DNA of 64,000 nucleotides from an uncultured Clostridia bacterium (lineage in GTDB: Bacteria; Bacillota; Clostridia; Oscillospirales; Ruminococcaceae), in assembly GCA_944382875.1 (NCBI GenBank), contig CALWNQ010000010.1:1-64000 (forward strand). The letters run 5' to 3'. Numbering within the stretch: position 1 is the first letter of the stretch; each line of letters begins with the position of its first letter. Below, in pieces: positions 45,019 to 54,288 of the stretch. The position numbers were made by a program, and so were the translations under genes. The notes beneath the pieces are model-generated. The model did not search any database, was not told where the DNA came from, and saw only the letters and a list, made by a program, of their open reading frames with translations.

Positions 45019-45807
45019 ATGTTGATCGATGGTGTTGCTTATATAGGGAACTGGCCTTTTCGTCCGCTGCGCTACAATACGGCGGAGGGGATGCTGGAGC
45101 GGATGGACCGGTGTGGGATTGACTGCGCGGTTGTTTCCTCGCTCAACGCGGTTCTTTACCAGGATGTCATGAACGGCAACCGGGAACTGGCCGAACAGGT
45201 GCGCGGATGCAGCCGGCTGATACCGCTGGCGGTCATCAATCCGGCCTATCCTCATTGGAAAGAGGACTTTGCGTATTGTCTGGATGAGCTGGGGATGAAG
45301 GGGCTGGAAATTTTTCCCGGATACCACAATTATCCGCTGGATCTTCCCGAATTGAAAGAGCTGTTAAAGATGGCGGGGGAAAGAAAGGTTCCGGTTCGTG
45401 TGCCGGGACGGCTTGTGGACATCCGGGGCCGTCATTGGATGGATACGCCGGAAAACCTCGGCGGCGCTGCCATGAAAACAATCGTGGAGCTGAGCCCGGA
45501 TACCGATTTCCTGATCTGCTCGTGCAATACGGCGGTTGCGGCAAAAGCGATACAGTCCTCTGCCATCCCGCATCCGGGCCGGATTCTGTACGATTTTTCC
45601 CGTCTGGAACGTTTTTCCTTCTCGCCTTCTTTCCAGTCGCTGCTCAAAACAGCTGGGGAAGACCAGGTGTTCTTTGGCGCCTGCCAGCCGTTCCAGTATC
45701 CGGAAGTGCAGCAGGTAAAGCTGTATTACAGCAATCTGCCCGAAGAAACCGAGAAAAAGATCCTGTCCGGCAATTTGATGGAAATTTTTATGCCGGAGCA
45801 GAAATAA
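45019..45807 (+). CDS. Amidohydrolase-fold paralogue without metal ligands (262 aa)
   Basis: Starts MLIDGVAYIGNWPFRPL; in the partner this first strand carries H-x-H, here it is Y-I-G. VRVPGR replaces the MHAS strand, LICSCN replaces MAHIS, and FFGACQPF replaces FGTDGS. The fold is clear from strand order but a classical metal site is not possible. GGGAGG fits ATG 45019 better than the ATG at 45001. Probably an accessory or regulatory subunit of the upstream enzyme. Last gene of the operon. Confidence 0.78.
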   Translation: MLIDGVAYIGNWPFRPLRYNTAEGMLERMDRCGIDCAVVSSLNAVLYQDVMNGNRELAEQVRGCSRLIPLAVINPAYPHWKEDFAYCLDELGMKGLEIFPGYHNYPLDLPELKELLKMAGERKVPVRVPGRLVDIRGRHWMDTPENLGGAAMKTIVELSPDTDFLICSCNTAVAAKAIQSSAIPHPGRILYDFSRLERFSFSPSFQSLLKTAGEDQVFFGACQPFQYPEVQQVKLYYSNLPEETEKKILSGNLMEIFMPEQK

Positions 45808-45843
45808 GATAAACTTCCGGCGGAAAATGGAATGATATATCGA

Positions 45844-45880
45844 AAAAACGCGCACCTATTTGTATGGGTGCGCGTTTTTC
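45844..45880 (+). terminator. Terminator of the glycan operon
   Basis: 15-bp arms AAAAACGCGCACCTA (45844-45858) and TGGGTGCGCGTTTTT (45865-45879). It is closely related in sequence to the terminator at 57298-57328. Confidence 0.92.
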
Positions 45881-45900
45881 ATGAAATAGGAGTTAACTTT
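45881..45900. repeat. Short repeat, copy A (AAATAGGAGTTAACTTT)
   Basis: 17 bases (45884-45900) identical to 54887-54903, and 19 bases (45881-45899) matching the complement of 54928-54946. It lies at the left edge of the MMPL/GLUG module. Confidence 0.75.
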
Positions 45901-46075
45901 TGGTAACTTGCTTTTTAAGATATGTTCTCTGTTCATACTGCTATGGAATCACCTCCTTATTCTTGTTACCTATTATAAATTGCGCTTTTCTTTTTGCCAA
46001 TCATTTTTTAGATCAGAGTCATTTGTTTTTCGTTTGTTGCCAGAGTCATATGTCTATATTATCCGTAATTTTATA

Positions 46076-46133
46076 CAGGAAATACACATCCGAAACTGTC
46101 TCTTGAGAAATTCAGGGGGCAGTATTTCTTTAT
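46076..46133 (+). repeat. 58-bp dispersed repeat, copy 2
   Basis: 51 of 58 bases equal 25035-25092. Changes in the second arm of the palindrome (GGGGG for AGAGA) mostly leave G-U pairs, so an RNA hairpin could persist. There is no gene just upstream that it could terminate. Confidence 0.75.
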
Positions 46134-46173
46134 GTAAAAAAAATCCGCTGGATCTCTGTCAGGATCAGCGGAA
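46134..46173 (-). terminator. Terminator of the minus-strand TetR gene
   Basis: TCCGCTG-ATC (46144-46154) pairs with GATCAGCGGA (46163-46172); the A-run at 46134-46143 is a T-run on the minus strand. Confidence 0.75.
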
Positions 46174-46182
46174 TAATTTTTA

Positions 46183-46767
46183 TTATGCCCGGGCGGCAGC
46201 GCCGTTGAGCTGATCGTTCAGAATAACATCAGCAAACTGAACCAGCTGCTCCGGCGTCCGGTCGATCTCTCCCAGCAGCCAACTTTCCATCATGCCAGCC
46301 AATGCCAATACATAGAAATGCGTCAGCATTTCAACGTCCACAAAAGAGTCCAGATTGTTTCGCACCCCAATATTTTCGCCCAATTGCTCAATGGTTCGGT
46401 GGATGATGGCATAGATGTCCGCTTCAAAGAAACGGCGGAGATGATCCCGGCCTAAAGATTTTAGCGCGCACAGGCATACGGCTCTGTTGTTTTCCAGATA
46501 GCGGAACAACTGAAGCAAGCCCTCCTTCCATAGAAGGGCTCCTTCCTGTTGTTTCAGCAGAGAGATCGCTTCATTTTCAATCATCCAGCGCAGCAGATCA
46601 TAGATGTCTTCAAAATGATAGTAAAAGCTCTGCCGCCGGATGTTGCAGATGCCCGTTAACTCCGCAATCGTAATTTTATCCATTGGCTTTTGCGCCATGA
46701 GTGTTTTTAAGGCGGCGGCCAGCTGTAGTTTTGTCTGTTCAGAAACGGAAGGATTTTTTTCGTCCAT
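46183..46767 (-). CDS. TetR/DhaS-like regulator of the MMPL module (194 aa)
   Basis: HTH region LKTLMAQKPMDKITIAELTGICNIRRQSFYYHFEDIYDLLRW; the C-terminal domain resembles TetR_C_8. AGGAGGTG lies just before ATG 46767; an in-frame ATG at 46785 is part of the same site. It is divergent from the 108-aa gene and transporter and probably represses them through the inverted repeat at 46853-46873. Confidence 0.86.
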   Translation of the reverse strand: MDEKNPSVSEQTKLQLAAALKTLMAQKPMDKITIAELTGICNIRRQSFYYHFEDIYDLLRWMIENEAISLLKQQEGALLWKEGLLQLFRYLENNRAVCLCALKSLGRDHLRRFFEADIYAIIHRTIEQLGENIGVRNNLDSFVDVEMLTHFYVLALAGMMESWLLGEIDRTPEQLVQFADVILNDQLNGAAARA

Positions 46768-46852
46768 GAATATAAACACCTCCACATTGTAAAGTATATC
46801 ATTTTTTCTCTGAAAATCAATCGGTCAGATTACCCCCTGGTGTCATAATTTT

Positions 46853-46904
46853 GACAAACAGGGCTGTTTTGTCCTTTGAAAGACTGGCGGTTGCAGAGTA
46901 TAAA
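46853..46904 (+). promoter_or_regulatory. Promoter and candidate operator of the MMPL module
   Basis: -35 TTGAAA (46876-46881), 17-bp spacer, -10 TATAAA (46899-46904). Just upstream, GACAAACAG and CTGTTTTGTC form an inverted repeat, a probable TetR site. Confidence 0.6.
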
Positions 46905-46936
46905 TAAAATATGCTACATAGGAGGAGGAACCCCAG

Positions 46937-47263
46937 ATGCAGCGGTATCAAATCATACTGGAGAGCCAGCTCGGCCCAAGAGAAGGAGTCCTTCAGCTGG
47001 AGGAGCAAAATGGAACCTTAACGGGTACGATTAGTTTGCTCGGATATGAAAATTCAGTTTTGGGTGAGTGGACTAGTGAACATTCGATTCGGCTTTCTCA
47101 TCGTCTGCATACACAGGTCAGTCAGCTTTGCTGTGTTTCCGTGTTTGAAATAAATGGGGATACCATTACCGGCACTTTGCAAAGCGGCCGGAATGTGATG
47201 AAGTGGCATGGAGAAAAAGAATCTGATAAGAAAGGCGGGAATGCAGAAAATGGCGGAGAATAA
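46937..47263 (+). CDS. Small beta-rich hypothetical protein (108 aa)
   Basis: Begins MQRYQIILESQLGPREGVL; alternating polar and apolar residues and GTLTGTISLLGYEN / GDTITGTLQSGRNV suggest a small beta-barrel. AGGAGGAGG precedes the start. No signal peptide. It is the first gene of the operon and overlaps the transporter start by 14 bp or more. Function unknown. Confidence 0.72.
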   Translation: MQRYQIILESQLGPREGVLQLEEQNGTLTGTISLLGYENSVLGEWTSEHSIRLSHRLHTQVSQLCCVSVFEINGDTITGTLQSGRNVMKWHGEKESDKKGGNAENGGE

Positions 47264-49697
47264 AGAAAAAACAGGCAATAGCTTTATGAATAAACTTGCG
47301 ACATTCATTGTCGATAAGCGGAATTTATTTTTTCTGCTTACCATCATTATGCTGATTTTTTCAGCTTTCTCCCGGAACTGGGTGGAGGTGGAAAGTGAAC
47401 TTTCCGCTTACCTTCCGGAGGATTCCGGAACCAGGCAGGCACTGGATGTCATGGAGGATCAGTTTACAACCTTCGGCAGTGCCCAGGTCATGGTGGCGAA
47501 CATCTCGCAGGACCAGGCCGATGAATTGAAAGACCAAATCGCCGGAATCAAGGGCGTGCAGGGGGTGGAATACGACAACACAGAAGAGCATTACAACAAC
47601 GATTCCGCTCTGTATGCTGTCACTTTTGATTATGACGAGTCGGATGATGCCTGTCTTGCTTCACTGGGAGAGATCAAATCGGCCCTTTCTGCCTATGATG
47701 TGTATGTCTCCACCGATCTTGGCAATGCGGAGCAGGAAGCTATTGACAGCGAGGTCAGCGTGATTATGGTCTATGTGGCCGTGATTATTGTCCTGGTCCT
47801 TTTGTTTACATCCCAGACTTATGCGGAAGTGCCGGTGCTGATTCTCACCTTTGTGGTGGCTATGATTATGAACTTGGGAACAAACTTCCTGTTGGGCAAG
47901 ATTTCTTTCGTTTCCAATTCCGTTACCAGTATCCTGCAGCTGGCCTTGTCGCTGGACTATGCGGTTATTTTCTGTAATCGGTATAAGGAGGAGCATCAGG
48001 CTCTTCCCATCCGGGAAGCCGTCATTGTAGCGCTGAGCAAGGCGATTCCGGAGATCGGAGCCAGCAGCCTGACCACCATCGGCGGTCTGGTCGCTATGAT
48101 GTTTATGCAGTTCAAGATCGGTGCCGATATGGCAATCTGCCTGATTAAATCCATTTTGTTCGCCCTGTTGTCTGTGTTTATTGTAATGCCGGGGCTTTTG
48201 ATGCTGTTTGGCCCGCTGATGGACCGGACGGAACACCGGAATTTTGTGCCAAAGATCCCCTTTGTGGGAAAATTTGCCTATAAGACACGTTTTATTATCC
48301 CTGTAATTTTTACGGTCGTTATTGTTGCTGCGTTTCCACTTTCTCAAAAATGTCCCTATGCATACGGTGAAAGTTCCTTAAAAACGCCTGTGCTGAATGA
48401 AACGCAGATTGCCCAAAACATGATCGATGACAATTTTTCTTCCACCAATATGCTGGCCCTGATGGTTCCAACCGGGAGTTATGAGAAGGAAGCAGCTATC
48501 CTCTCCGAACTGGAACGGTATGACGAAGTGGATTCTGCTATGGGTATCGCCAATGTGGAGGCTATGGACGGCTATACACTGGCTGACCAGCTGACGCCCC
48601 GGGAATTTGCGGAGCTTGCCGGACTGGACTATGAGGTAGCGCAAATCGTTTATGCGGCGTATGCCGCGGAACAGGAGGAATACGGTCAGATTCTGAGCAA
48701 TCTGGACAGCTATGAGGTTCCATTGATCGATATATTCCTCTTTGTCTGTGAACAGGTGGATTCCGGTATTGTCACGCTGGATGAGGAACAGACAGAAATG
48801 CTGGACGAAGCCTATACCCAGATGACGGCGGCAAAAGAGCAGCTACAGGGCACGGAATACAGCCGGATGCTGGTTTACCTCACGCTGCCCGAAAGCGGCG
48901 AGGAAACCTATGCCTTTATCGATACAATCCAGGAGATCGCGCAGAAGTATTATCCGGACCAGTCTGTCTATATTGCCGGCAACTCCACCACCGAATATGA
49001 TTTCCAAAAATCGTTCTCTCTGGATAACACGGTGGTCAGCGTGGTTTCCATTCTGATCGTTCTGGTGGTGCTCTTGTTTACCTTTAAGTCGGTGGGAATG
49101 CCGGTGCTGCTGATCCTGGTGATCCAGGGCAGTATCTGGATCAACTTCTCCATTCCGTATCTTTTGAATCAGCCGCTGTTCTTTATGAGCTATCTGGTGG
49201 TCAGCTCCATTCAGATGGGCGCCAACATTGACTACGCCATCGTGGCTGCCAACCGGTATCAGGAACTGAAAGAGCAGATGAACCACAGAGACGCCATTAT
49301 CGAAACGATGAATTTCGCGTTCCCAACCATCATTACCTCCGGCACAATTTTGGCAGTGGCCGGAACACTAATTGGTTTATTGACTTCGACGGCCTCTATT
49401 ACGGGTATCGGACAGAACTTGGGACGTGGCACCATCATTTCGATACTCCTTGTTATGTTTGTCCTGCCGCAGATTTTGCTGATTGGCGGCAAGATTGTGG
49501 ATAAGACCTCTTTCTCCATGCCCAATGTTTCGAAAAAGCATACCGGTCATGGACGTGTCAGAGTGGACGGCTTGGTGCGGGGTGAGATTCACGGAACGGT
49601 CAGCGGAATCGTGCATGCAATCGTAGACGGCGATGTGGACCTGAATCTGATTTCAGGTTCGGCTTCCGAGGAGGGTGATGAAGATGAGACAAAATAA
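47250..49697 (+). CDS. MMPL/RND-family membrane transporter (815 aa)
   Basis: Two repeats of one helix, a large outer loop and five helices. Conserved Asp in helix four, LALSLDYAVIFCNRY, and in its counterpart, IQMGANIDYAIVAANRY, suggest proton coupling. Several in-frame starts exist (47208, 47241, 47250); AAAGGCGGG best fits 47250. After the last helix is a beta-repeat tail, VRVDGLVRGEIHGTVSGIV to DGDVDLNLIS, resembling a bactofilin-like turn pattern. Likely exports a lipid or hydrophobic compound. Its end overlaps the GLUG gene. Confidence 0.87.
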   Translation: MAENKEKTGNSFMNKLATFIVDKRNLFFLLTIIMLIFSAFSRNWVEVESELSAYLPEDSGTRQALDVMEDQFTTFGSAQVMVANISQDQADELKDQIAGIKGVQGVEYDNTEEHYNNDSALYAVTFDYDESDDACLASLGEIKSALSAYDVYVSTDLGNAEQEAIDSEVSVIMVYVAVIIVLVLLFTSQTYAEVPVLILTFVVAMIMNLGTNFLLGKISFVSNSVTSILQLALSLDYAVIFCNRYKEEHQALPIREAVIVALSKAIPEIGASSLTTIGGLVAMMFMQFKIGADMAICLIKSILFALLSVFIVMPGLLMLFGPLMDRTEHRNFVPKIPFVGKFAYKTRFIIPVIFTVVIVAAFPLSQKCPYAYGESSLKTPVLNETQIAQNMIDDNFSSTNMLALMVPTGSYEKEAAILSELERYDEVDSAMGIANVEAMDGYTLADQLTPREFAELAGLDYEVAQIVYAAYAAEQEEYGQILSNLDSYEVPLIDIFLFVCEQVDSGIVTLDEEQTEMLDEAYTQMTAAKEQLQGTEYSRMLVYLTLPESGEETYAFIDTIQEIAQKYYPDQSVYIAGNSTTEYDFQKSFSLDNTVVSVVSILIVLVVLLFTFKSVGMPVLLILVIQGSIWINFSIPYLLNQPLFFMSYLVVSSIQMGANIDYAIVAANRYQELKEQMNHRDAIIETMNFAFPTIITSGTILAVAGTLIGLLTSTASITGIGQNLGRGTIISILLVMFVLPQILLIGGKIVDKTSFSMPNVSKKHTGHGRVRVDGLVRGEIHGTVSGIVHAIVDGDVDLNLISGSASEEGDEDETK

Positions 49698-52600
49698 CTG
49701 GAAATGCAGCATGAAAAGAGGAACTGCCGTCTTCCTGTCCCTGCTCCTTTGGATGGTTTTCATGTACCCGGTGTTTGTATTTGCACAAGAAACGGACGGC
49801 AGTGCGATCCATATTCAGACACAGGAAGACCTGTGGAAACTGGCGGAAAACTGCCGGCTGGACACATGGTCCCAAGGGAAAACCGTTATTTTGGATAATG
49901 ATCTGACACTGGATGAGACAGCGGACGAATTTTTGCCCATTCCTACCTTTGGCGGAACCTTTGAGGGAAACGGACATACCATCAGCGGATTATCTCTGGA
50001 TGGAGAAGATTCCAGGGCGGGACTTTTTGATACGCTGCAGGTTCGTGCGGTAATCAACCGTCTGGCAGTGGTAGGGCAGGTAACTCCCAGCGGAGATGGC
50101 GATATCATCGGCGGCCTTGCGGGAAAGAACTATGGAAAAGTCAGCGGCTGTTCCTTTGAAGGAACCATTCGGGGCACTGTTTCGGTAGGCGGTCTAGTGG
50201 GCATCAACGAAACCACCGGTCAAATCATCAACTGCCAGTTCCAGGGCGCTGTTACCGGCGAGCATTATGTGGGCGGCATTGCCGGTCAGAACACCGGCAG
50301 CTTGATCCGCTGTGAAAATTATGGTGAGATCAATACAACAGCCGTGGAAGTGTCTGCGGATATTTCGGATATTTCTCTGCTTCGGACTACGGAGAGTGTC
50401 CCCGCTGGAACTGATATTGGCGGGATTGCAGGGTTTTCCAACGGTGTGATTCAAAACTGTGAAAATGCAGGAAATGTTGGCTATGAGCATATGGGATACA
50501 ATGTGGGCGGCATTGTGGGGAGGCAGTCCGGTTATCTGGACGGCTGCAAAAACACCGGAACAGTCAATGGACGCAAGGACGTGGGCGGTATTGCCGGACA
50601 GTTGGAACCCCAGGTAACGCTGCGGTATGACGAGGATCTTCTGGATCAGCTCTGGACAGAGCTGGATACTTTGCAGGGACTTGCCAATCAGGCTGCTGCG
50701 GATGCCCAGATCGGTTCCGATGACCTTTCCGGGGACATCAACAGTCTGATTTCCGACATCAGTACCGCAAAGGATGCGGTAAATGGGCTCAGCCGCGCAA
50801 TTACCGACTGGAGCAATGGGAATATCCAGCAGATCAATGATGTTTCTGCCCGGATATCCTGGGTTATTAGTGAATCGGAACCAATCCTTGATGAGATTAA
50901 CAACGCTGTGGAAATTCTCGAAGATGCCTCCTCCTTTCTGAAACAGGCTTCCCAAACAATGGAAGGAGCCGGAGAACAGGGAGATGCGGTTGCGGCGGAA
51001 TTGCAGCAGGCTTCTAAAGATTTGAAAGATGCGGCCGCCTATGCGGGAAACTGCGAGAGTCAGCTTCGTGCTGCTCTGGAGATTGCGGCTCGGATTGTGA
51101 AAGGTGAGAATGGGGAGGATGTCATCCAAAGCCTTCAGGATGCATGGAACGCTGCGGAAACAGAAGCGCAGAATGCAAAGGCTTCGCTGGAGAGCGCGCT
51201 TACCCATGGGGATAACGCAAGGGCAGAGCTGGAAGACATGGGCGATCAGGGCAGCAAAGCCCTCAGCCTCTTGACACAGGCGTTGGACAGTTTGAACCAG
51301 GAAATGTCCGCTATGGGGAATGTTTCCGACCAGATTGCATCGGTGATCGCAGAACTTGCGGAGAAGCCTGCCATCTCCTTTACACCGGTAGACAGCAGTG
51401 TGACCAGTCAGGGGGATGCCCTGGATGCGGCTTTATCCCAGGTGCTGAATAGCGCCTCCAAGCTGCAGGGGAGTGTCTCTTCTTCCTCCAACACACTTCT
51501 CGGCGATTTTAACGCTATCAATGGGCAGCTCCAGGTGATTACGGACCTTTTGCAGCAGCAGATGGAGGAAGCCAAGGATAAAGACGCTGCGGATTCCTTT
51601 GAGGATATTTCCGATCAGGATTCCGGTGAGCCGGCTTCGGGGAAAATTCACGGGGCGACCAACAACGGCGAGGTTTATGGGGACGTCAATGTGGCGGGAA
51701 TCGCAGGCTCCATGTCTGTGGAATATGATTTTGATCCCGAAGACGATTTGACAAAAAACGGCACCCGGTCTTTTAATTTTCAATTCCGGGCGCTGGCTGT
51801 TGTAACGGAATGTGTCAATCAAAGCGCTGTTTTATCCAAAAAGAATTATGCCGGCGGAATCGTGGGCAGGATGGATTTAGGGGCTGTGAAAGCCTGTGAA
51901 AGCTACGGAGATGTGGAAAGTACCGGCGGGGATTATGTTGGCGGTATTGCCGGCTTTTCCAGCGCAATGATTCAAAACTGCTTTGCAAAATGCGCGCTTT
52001 CCGGCGGTAATTACATTGGCGGTGTGGTGGGAGCCAGCGAGGAAAACACCGTGGTATCCGATTGCTACACACTGGTGGATATCCCGAGCTCCGGACGGTA
52101 TTCCGGCTCTATCTCCGGCACCGAAGACGGCGAATTTTCCGGGAATTACTATGTATCGGATACTCTTGCCGGTCTTGGGCGGATTAGTTATGCCGGCAAA
52201 GCGGAACCGATTTCTTTTGAGGCTTTAACCCAAGTTGAGGGCCTTCCGGAGAAAATGACACAGTTTACGTTGCGTTTCCTGGTGGAGGATGAAGAGATTA
52301 AATCGAAATCTTTTTCCTATGGCGATTCTTTTGGCGCGGAGGTTTTTCCTGAGATCCCGGTCAAAGACGGCTACTATGCCTCCTGGGATACGGATGACCT
52401 TACAGAACTTCATTTTGATCAGACTGTGACGGCGGAATATCAGCGCTATGTTCTGACACTTCCGTCACAGGCTACCCGCGAAAGCGGACGTTCGGTATTC
52501 CTGGTGGACGGCAATTTTGACGAGAAAGCGACACTAACTGTTTCCAATCTGGAACAGACGGAATGGATTCATGGGAAAAATGCCAAAGAGCATTGGAAAC

Positions 52601-54288
52601 TTATCTGCTCCGACACTTCTCAGGACAGTTATACGGTCCGTTATCTCTCTCCGGAGGAGACCGCGGAAGGCTACAATGTTTTTGTAAAGCAGGATGGACA
52701 GTGGGAAAAAGCGGATTGCACCGCCTTTGGCAGTTACCTTGTGTTTTCCGTTTCTGCGGCTCAGGCAGAGGTGGCCATTGTTCCTGTTGACAGCATGTGG
52801 CTTTTGATTGGGCTTGGAATTGTCATCCTGCTGATCATCCTTGTGCTTTGCGTAAGAAAGCTCCGCAACAAGAAGAAAAAGGTGTCCTTTGGGCAGACGA
52901 ATCCAGATGATCCATTGCCCTCCGCAAAGATCCCTGTGGAAAATCACACCGAAAAAAAGAAAAAACGGTGGATTCCGATACTCGGGATCGTGTTTGCCGC
53001 AATCATTGCAATCGGCGTCTTTGTTGTTTTGAAAATGGGTGCAGCTGCAAATGCCTATAAGCTCTTACAGGAATTTTCTGACAGGCCGGAATACGCTATG
53101 ACACTGTCTTTGAATACCAAATTGGACGATCAGCTGACGCATGCCGATATTGAGGTTACCAAGACGCAGGTGGATGGGCATACCGTGACCTGCATCCAGA
53201 ACGACGGGATTTCCCTTTATTATGCCGATGGCGCAGTGATCATGGAAAACGGAAAAGCCTATCAGATCAGTGATCTTTACCCGGATTATTCCTCTCTTCC
53301 GGCAGAGGCTGCGAAAATGTTCCAGGCACTTTCCTTCACCACAAGCAGAAGCGGAGAAACGGTGACCTGCTCCCTTACGGCAGAGGGGGAAAACGCCAAA
53401 ACCCTATTGGAGATCCTTGTTCCGGAACAGCTTGAAAACCTGTCCGATACCCAGAAGCTATTGGTGGAACTCGCTTCTGACGGCAATGAGATTCAGTCCC
53501 TTTGCTTTTCTTCAGAGGGAACTTTAATCGATGACGCCAAAACACTCTATTCGATTTCAGCTGAATTGAAACCGGATGAGGTGGATGAAACCTTTACCGT
53601 GCCTGAACCGGTCAGAGAAACAGTATGCTCCGGGAAAACAGAAAGTGAAACTGAGATTTCGGAAGATCTCTTCCGACTGCTTTCTGCATGGACAGACTTG
53701 AGCCAGGAAGAATCTTTTACGGCAAATGTTACGCTGGGTGTGGAATGCATCCCGATCTCGCTGAATGAGCGCATGAAATATGAGCGAGCGATTGTAGAAG
53801 GGGAAAAAATCGGCTGCATCCGCAAAAACGACCTTGCTGTATATTTTGCAAACGGCAATTTCTGCGACCAGAATGGTGTCCGCCTGAATGCACAGGAGAA
53901 TGAGCTGACCGACCGCGCGCATCTTGTTGAGGTTTTGTATCAGGTTTGCCAAAATGGGGAGTTCAAATGTACGGATACCGGAAATGATACCTGGCTTTAC
54001 ACATTAACGCTTGACCAAGACGCTATGAAAGAAGTGGCATATGCCGCCGCGCCGGAAATGGAAAACCTTCCGGTTACTCTCACTTCCGGCAGTATTCAGA
54101 TTATGGTAAAGGGCAACTCCATTACGGAGCTTGACTGCAACTGTACAGGCGGTCTGGATGCATTGGCGGAAAAGGCGCCTGTAACGGTATCTGCGAAAAT
54201 GGGATTTACACATAACAGTGGATCTGAGGTTCCGAGTGCAGTCAAACACCAACTGATCCAGGAGAGGACGGAGGAAAATGGCAAATAA
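49684..54288 (+). CDS. GLUG-repeat membrane-anchored surface protein (1534 aa)
   Basis: Signal peptide (FLSLLLWMVFMYPVFVFAQE), GLUG-type repeats in two clusters (IGGLAGKNYGKVSGC, VGGIAGQNTGSLIRC, VGGIAGFSSAMIQNC), with a long Ala/Gln-rich coiled coil between them (about residues 310-640). Then a beta domain, a helix near residue 1038 (MWLLIGLGIVILLIILVLCV), a Lys/Arg-rich loop, a second helix near residue 1096, and a 400-residue outer C-terminal domain. GAGGAGGG fits ATG 49684. Translation is coupled to the MMPL gene before it and the kinase-like gene after it. It probably works on the outer face together with the transporter. Confidence 0.84.
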   Translation: MRQNNWKCSMKRGTAVFLSLLLWMVFMYPVFVFAQETDGSAIHIQTQEDLWKLAENCRLDTWSQGKTVILDNDLTLDETADEFLPIPTFGGTFEGNGHTISGLSLDGEDSRAGLFDTLQVRAVINRLAVVGQVTPSGDGDIIGGLAGKNYGKVSGCSFEGTIRGTVSVGGLVGINETTGQIINCQFQGAVTGEHYVGGIAGQNTGSLIRCENYGEINTTAVEVSADISDISLLRTTESVPAGTDIGGIAGFSNGVIQNCENAGNVGYEHMGYNVGGIVGRQSGYLDGCKNTGTVNGRKDVGGIAGQLEPQVTLRYDEDLLDQLWTELDTLQGLANQAAADAQIGSDDLSGDINSLISDISTAKDAVNGLSRAITDWSNGNIQQINDVSARISWVISESEPILDEINNAVEILEDASSFLKQASQTMEGAGEQGDAVAAELQQASKDLKDAAAYAGNCESQLRAALEIAARIVKGENGEDVIQSLQDAWNAAETEAQNAKASLESALTHGDNARAELEDMGDQGSKALSLLTQALDSLNQEMSAMGNVSDQIASVIAELAEKPAISFTPVDSSVTSQGDALDAALSQVLNSASKLQGSVSSSSNTLLGDFNAINGQLQVITDLLQQQMEEAKDKDAADSFEDISDQDSGEPASGKIHGATNNGEVYGDVNVAGIAGSMSVEYDFDPEDDLTKNGTRSFNFQFRALAVVTECVNQSAVLSKKNYAGGIVGRMDLGAVKACESYGDVESTGGDYVGGIAGFSSAMIQNCFAKCALSGGNYIGGVVGASEENTVVSDCYTLVDIPSSGRYSGSISGTEDGEFSGNYYVSDTLAGLGRISYAGKAEPISFEALTQVEGLPEKMTQFTLRFLVEDEEIKSKSFSYGDSFGAEVFPEIPVKDGYYASWDTDDLTELHFDQTVTAEYQRYVLTLPSQATRESGRSVFLVDGNFDEKATLTVSNLEQTEWIHGKNAKEHWKLICSDTSQDSYTVRYLSPEETAEGYNVFVKQDGQWEKADCTAFGSYLVFSVSAAQAEVAIVPVDSMWLLIGLGIVILLIILVLCVRKLRNKKKKVSFGQTNPDDPLPSAKIPVENHTEKKKKRWIPILGIVFAAIIAIGVFVVLKMGAAANAYKLLQEFSDRPEYAMTLSLNTKLDDQLTHADIEVTKTQVDGHTVTCIQNDGISLYYADGAVIMENGKAYQISDLYPDYSSLPAEAAKMFQALSFTTSRSGETVTCSLTAEGENAKTLLEILVPEQLENLSDTQKLLVELASDGNEIQSLCFSSEGTLIDDAKTLYSISAELKPDEVDETFTVPEPVRETVCSGKTESETEISEDLFRLLSAWTDLSQEESFTANVTLGVECIPISLNERMKYERAIVEGEKIGCIRKNDLAVYFANGNFCDQNGVRLNAQENELTDRAHLVEVLYQVCQNGEFKCTDTGNDTWLYTLTLDQDAMKEVAYAAAPEMENLPVTLTSGSIQIMVKGNSITELDCNCTGGLDALAEKAPVTVSAKMGFTHNSGSEVPSAVKHQLIQERTEENGK

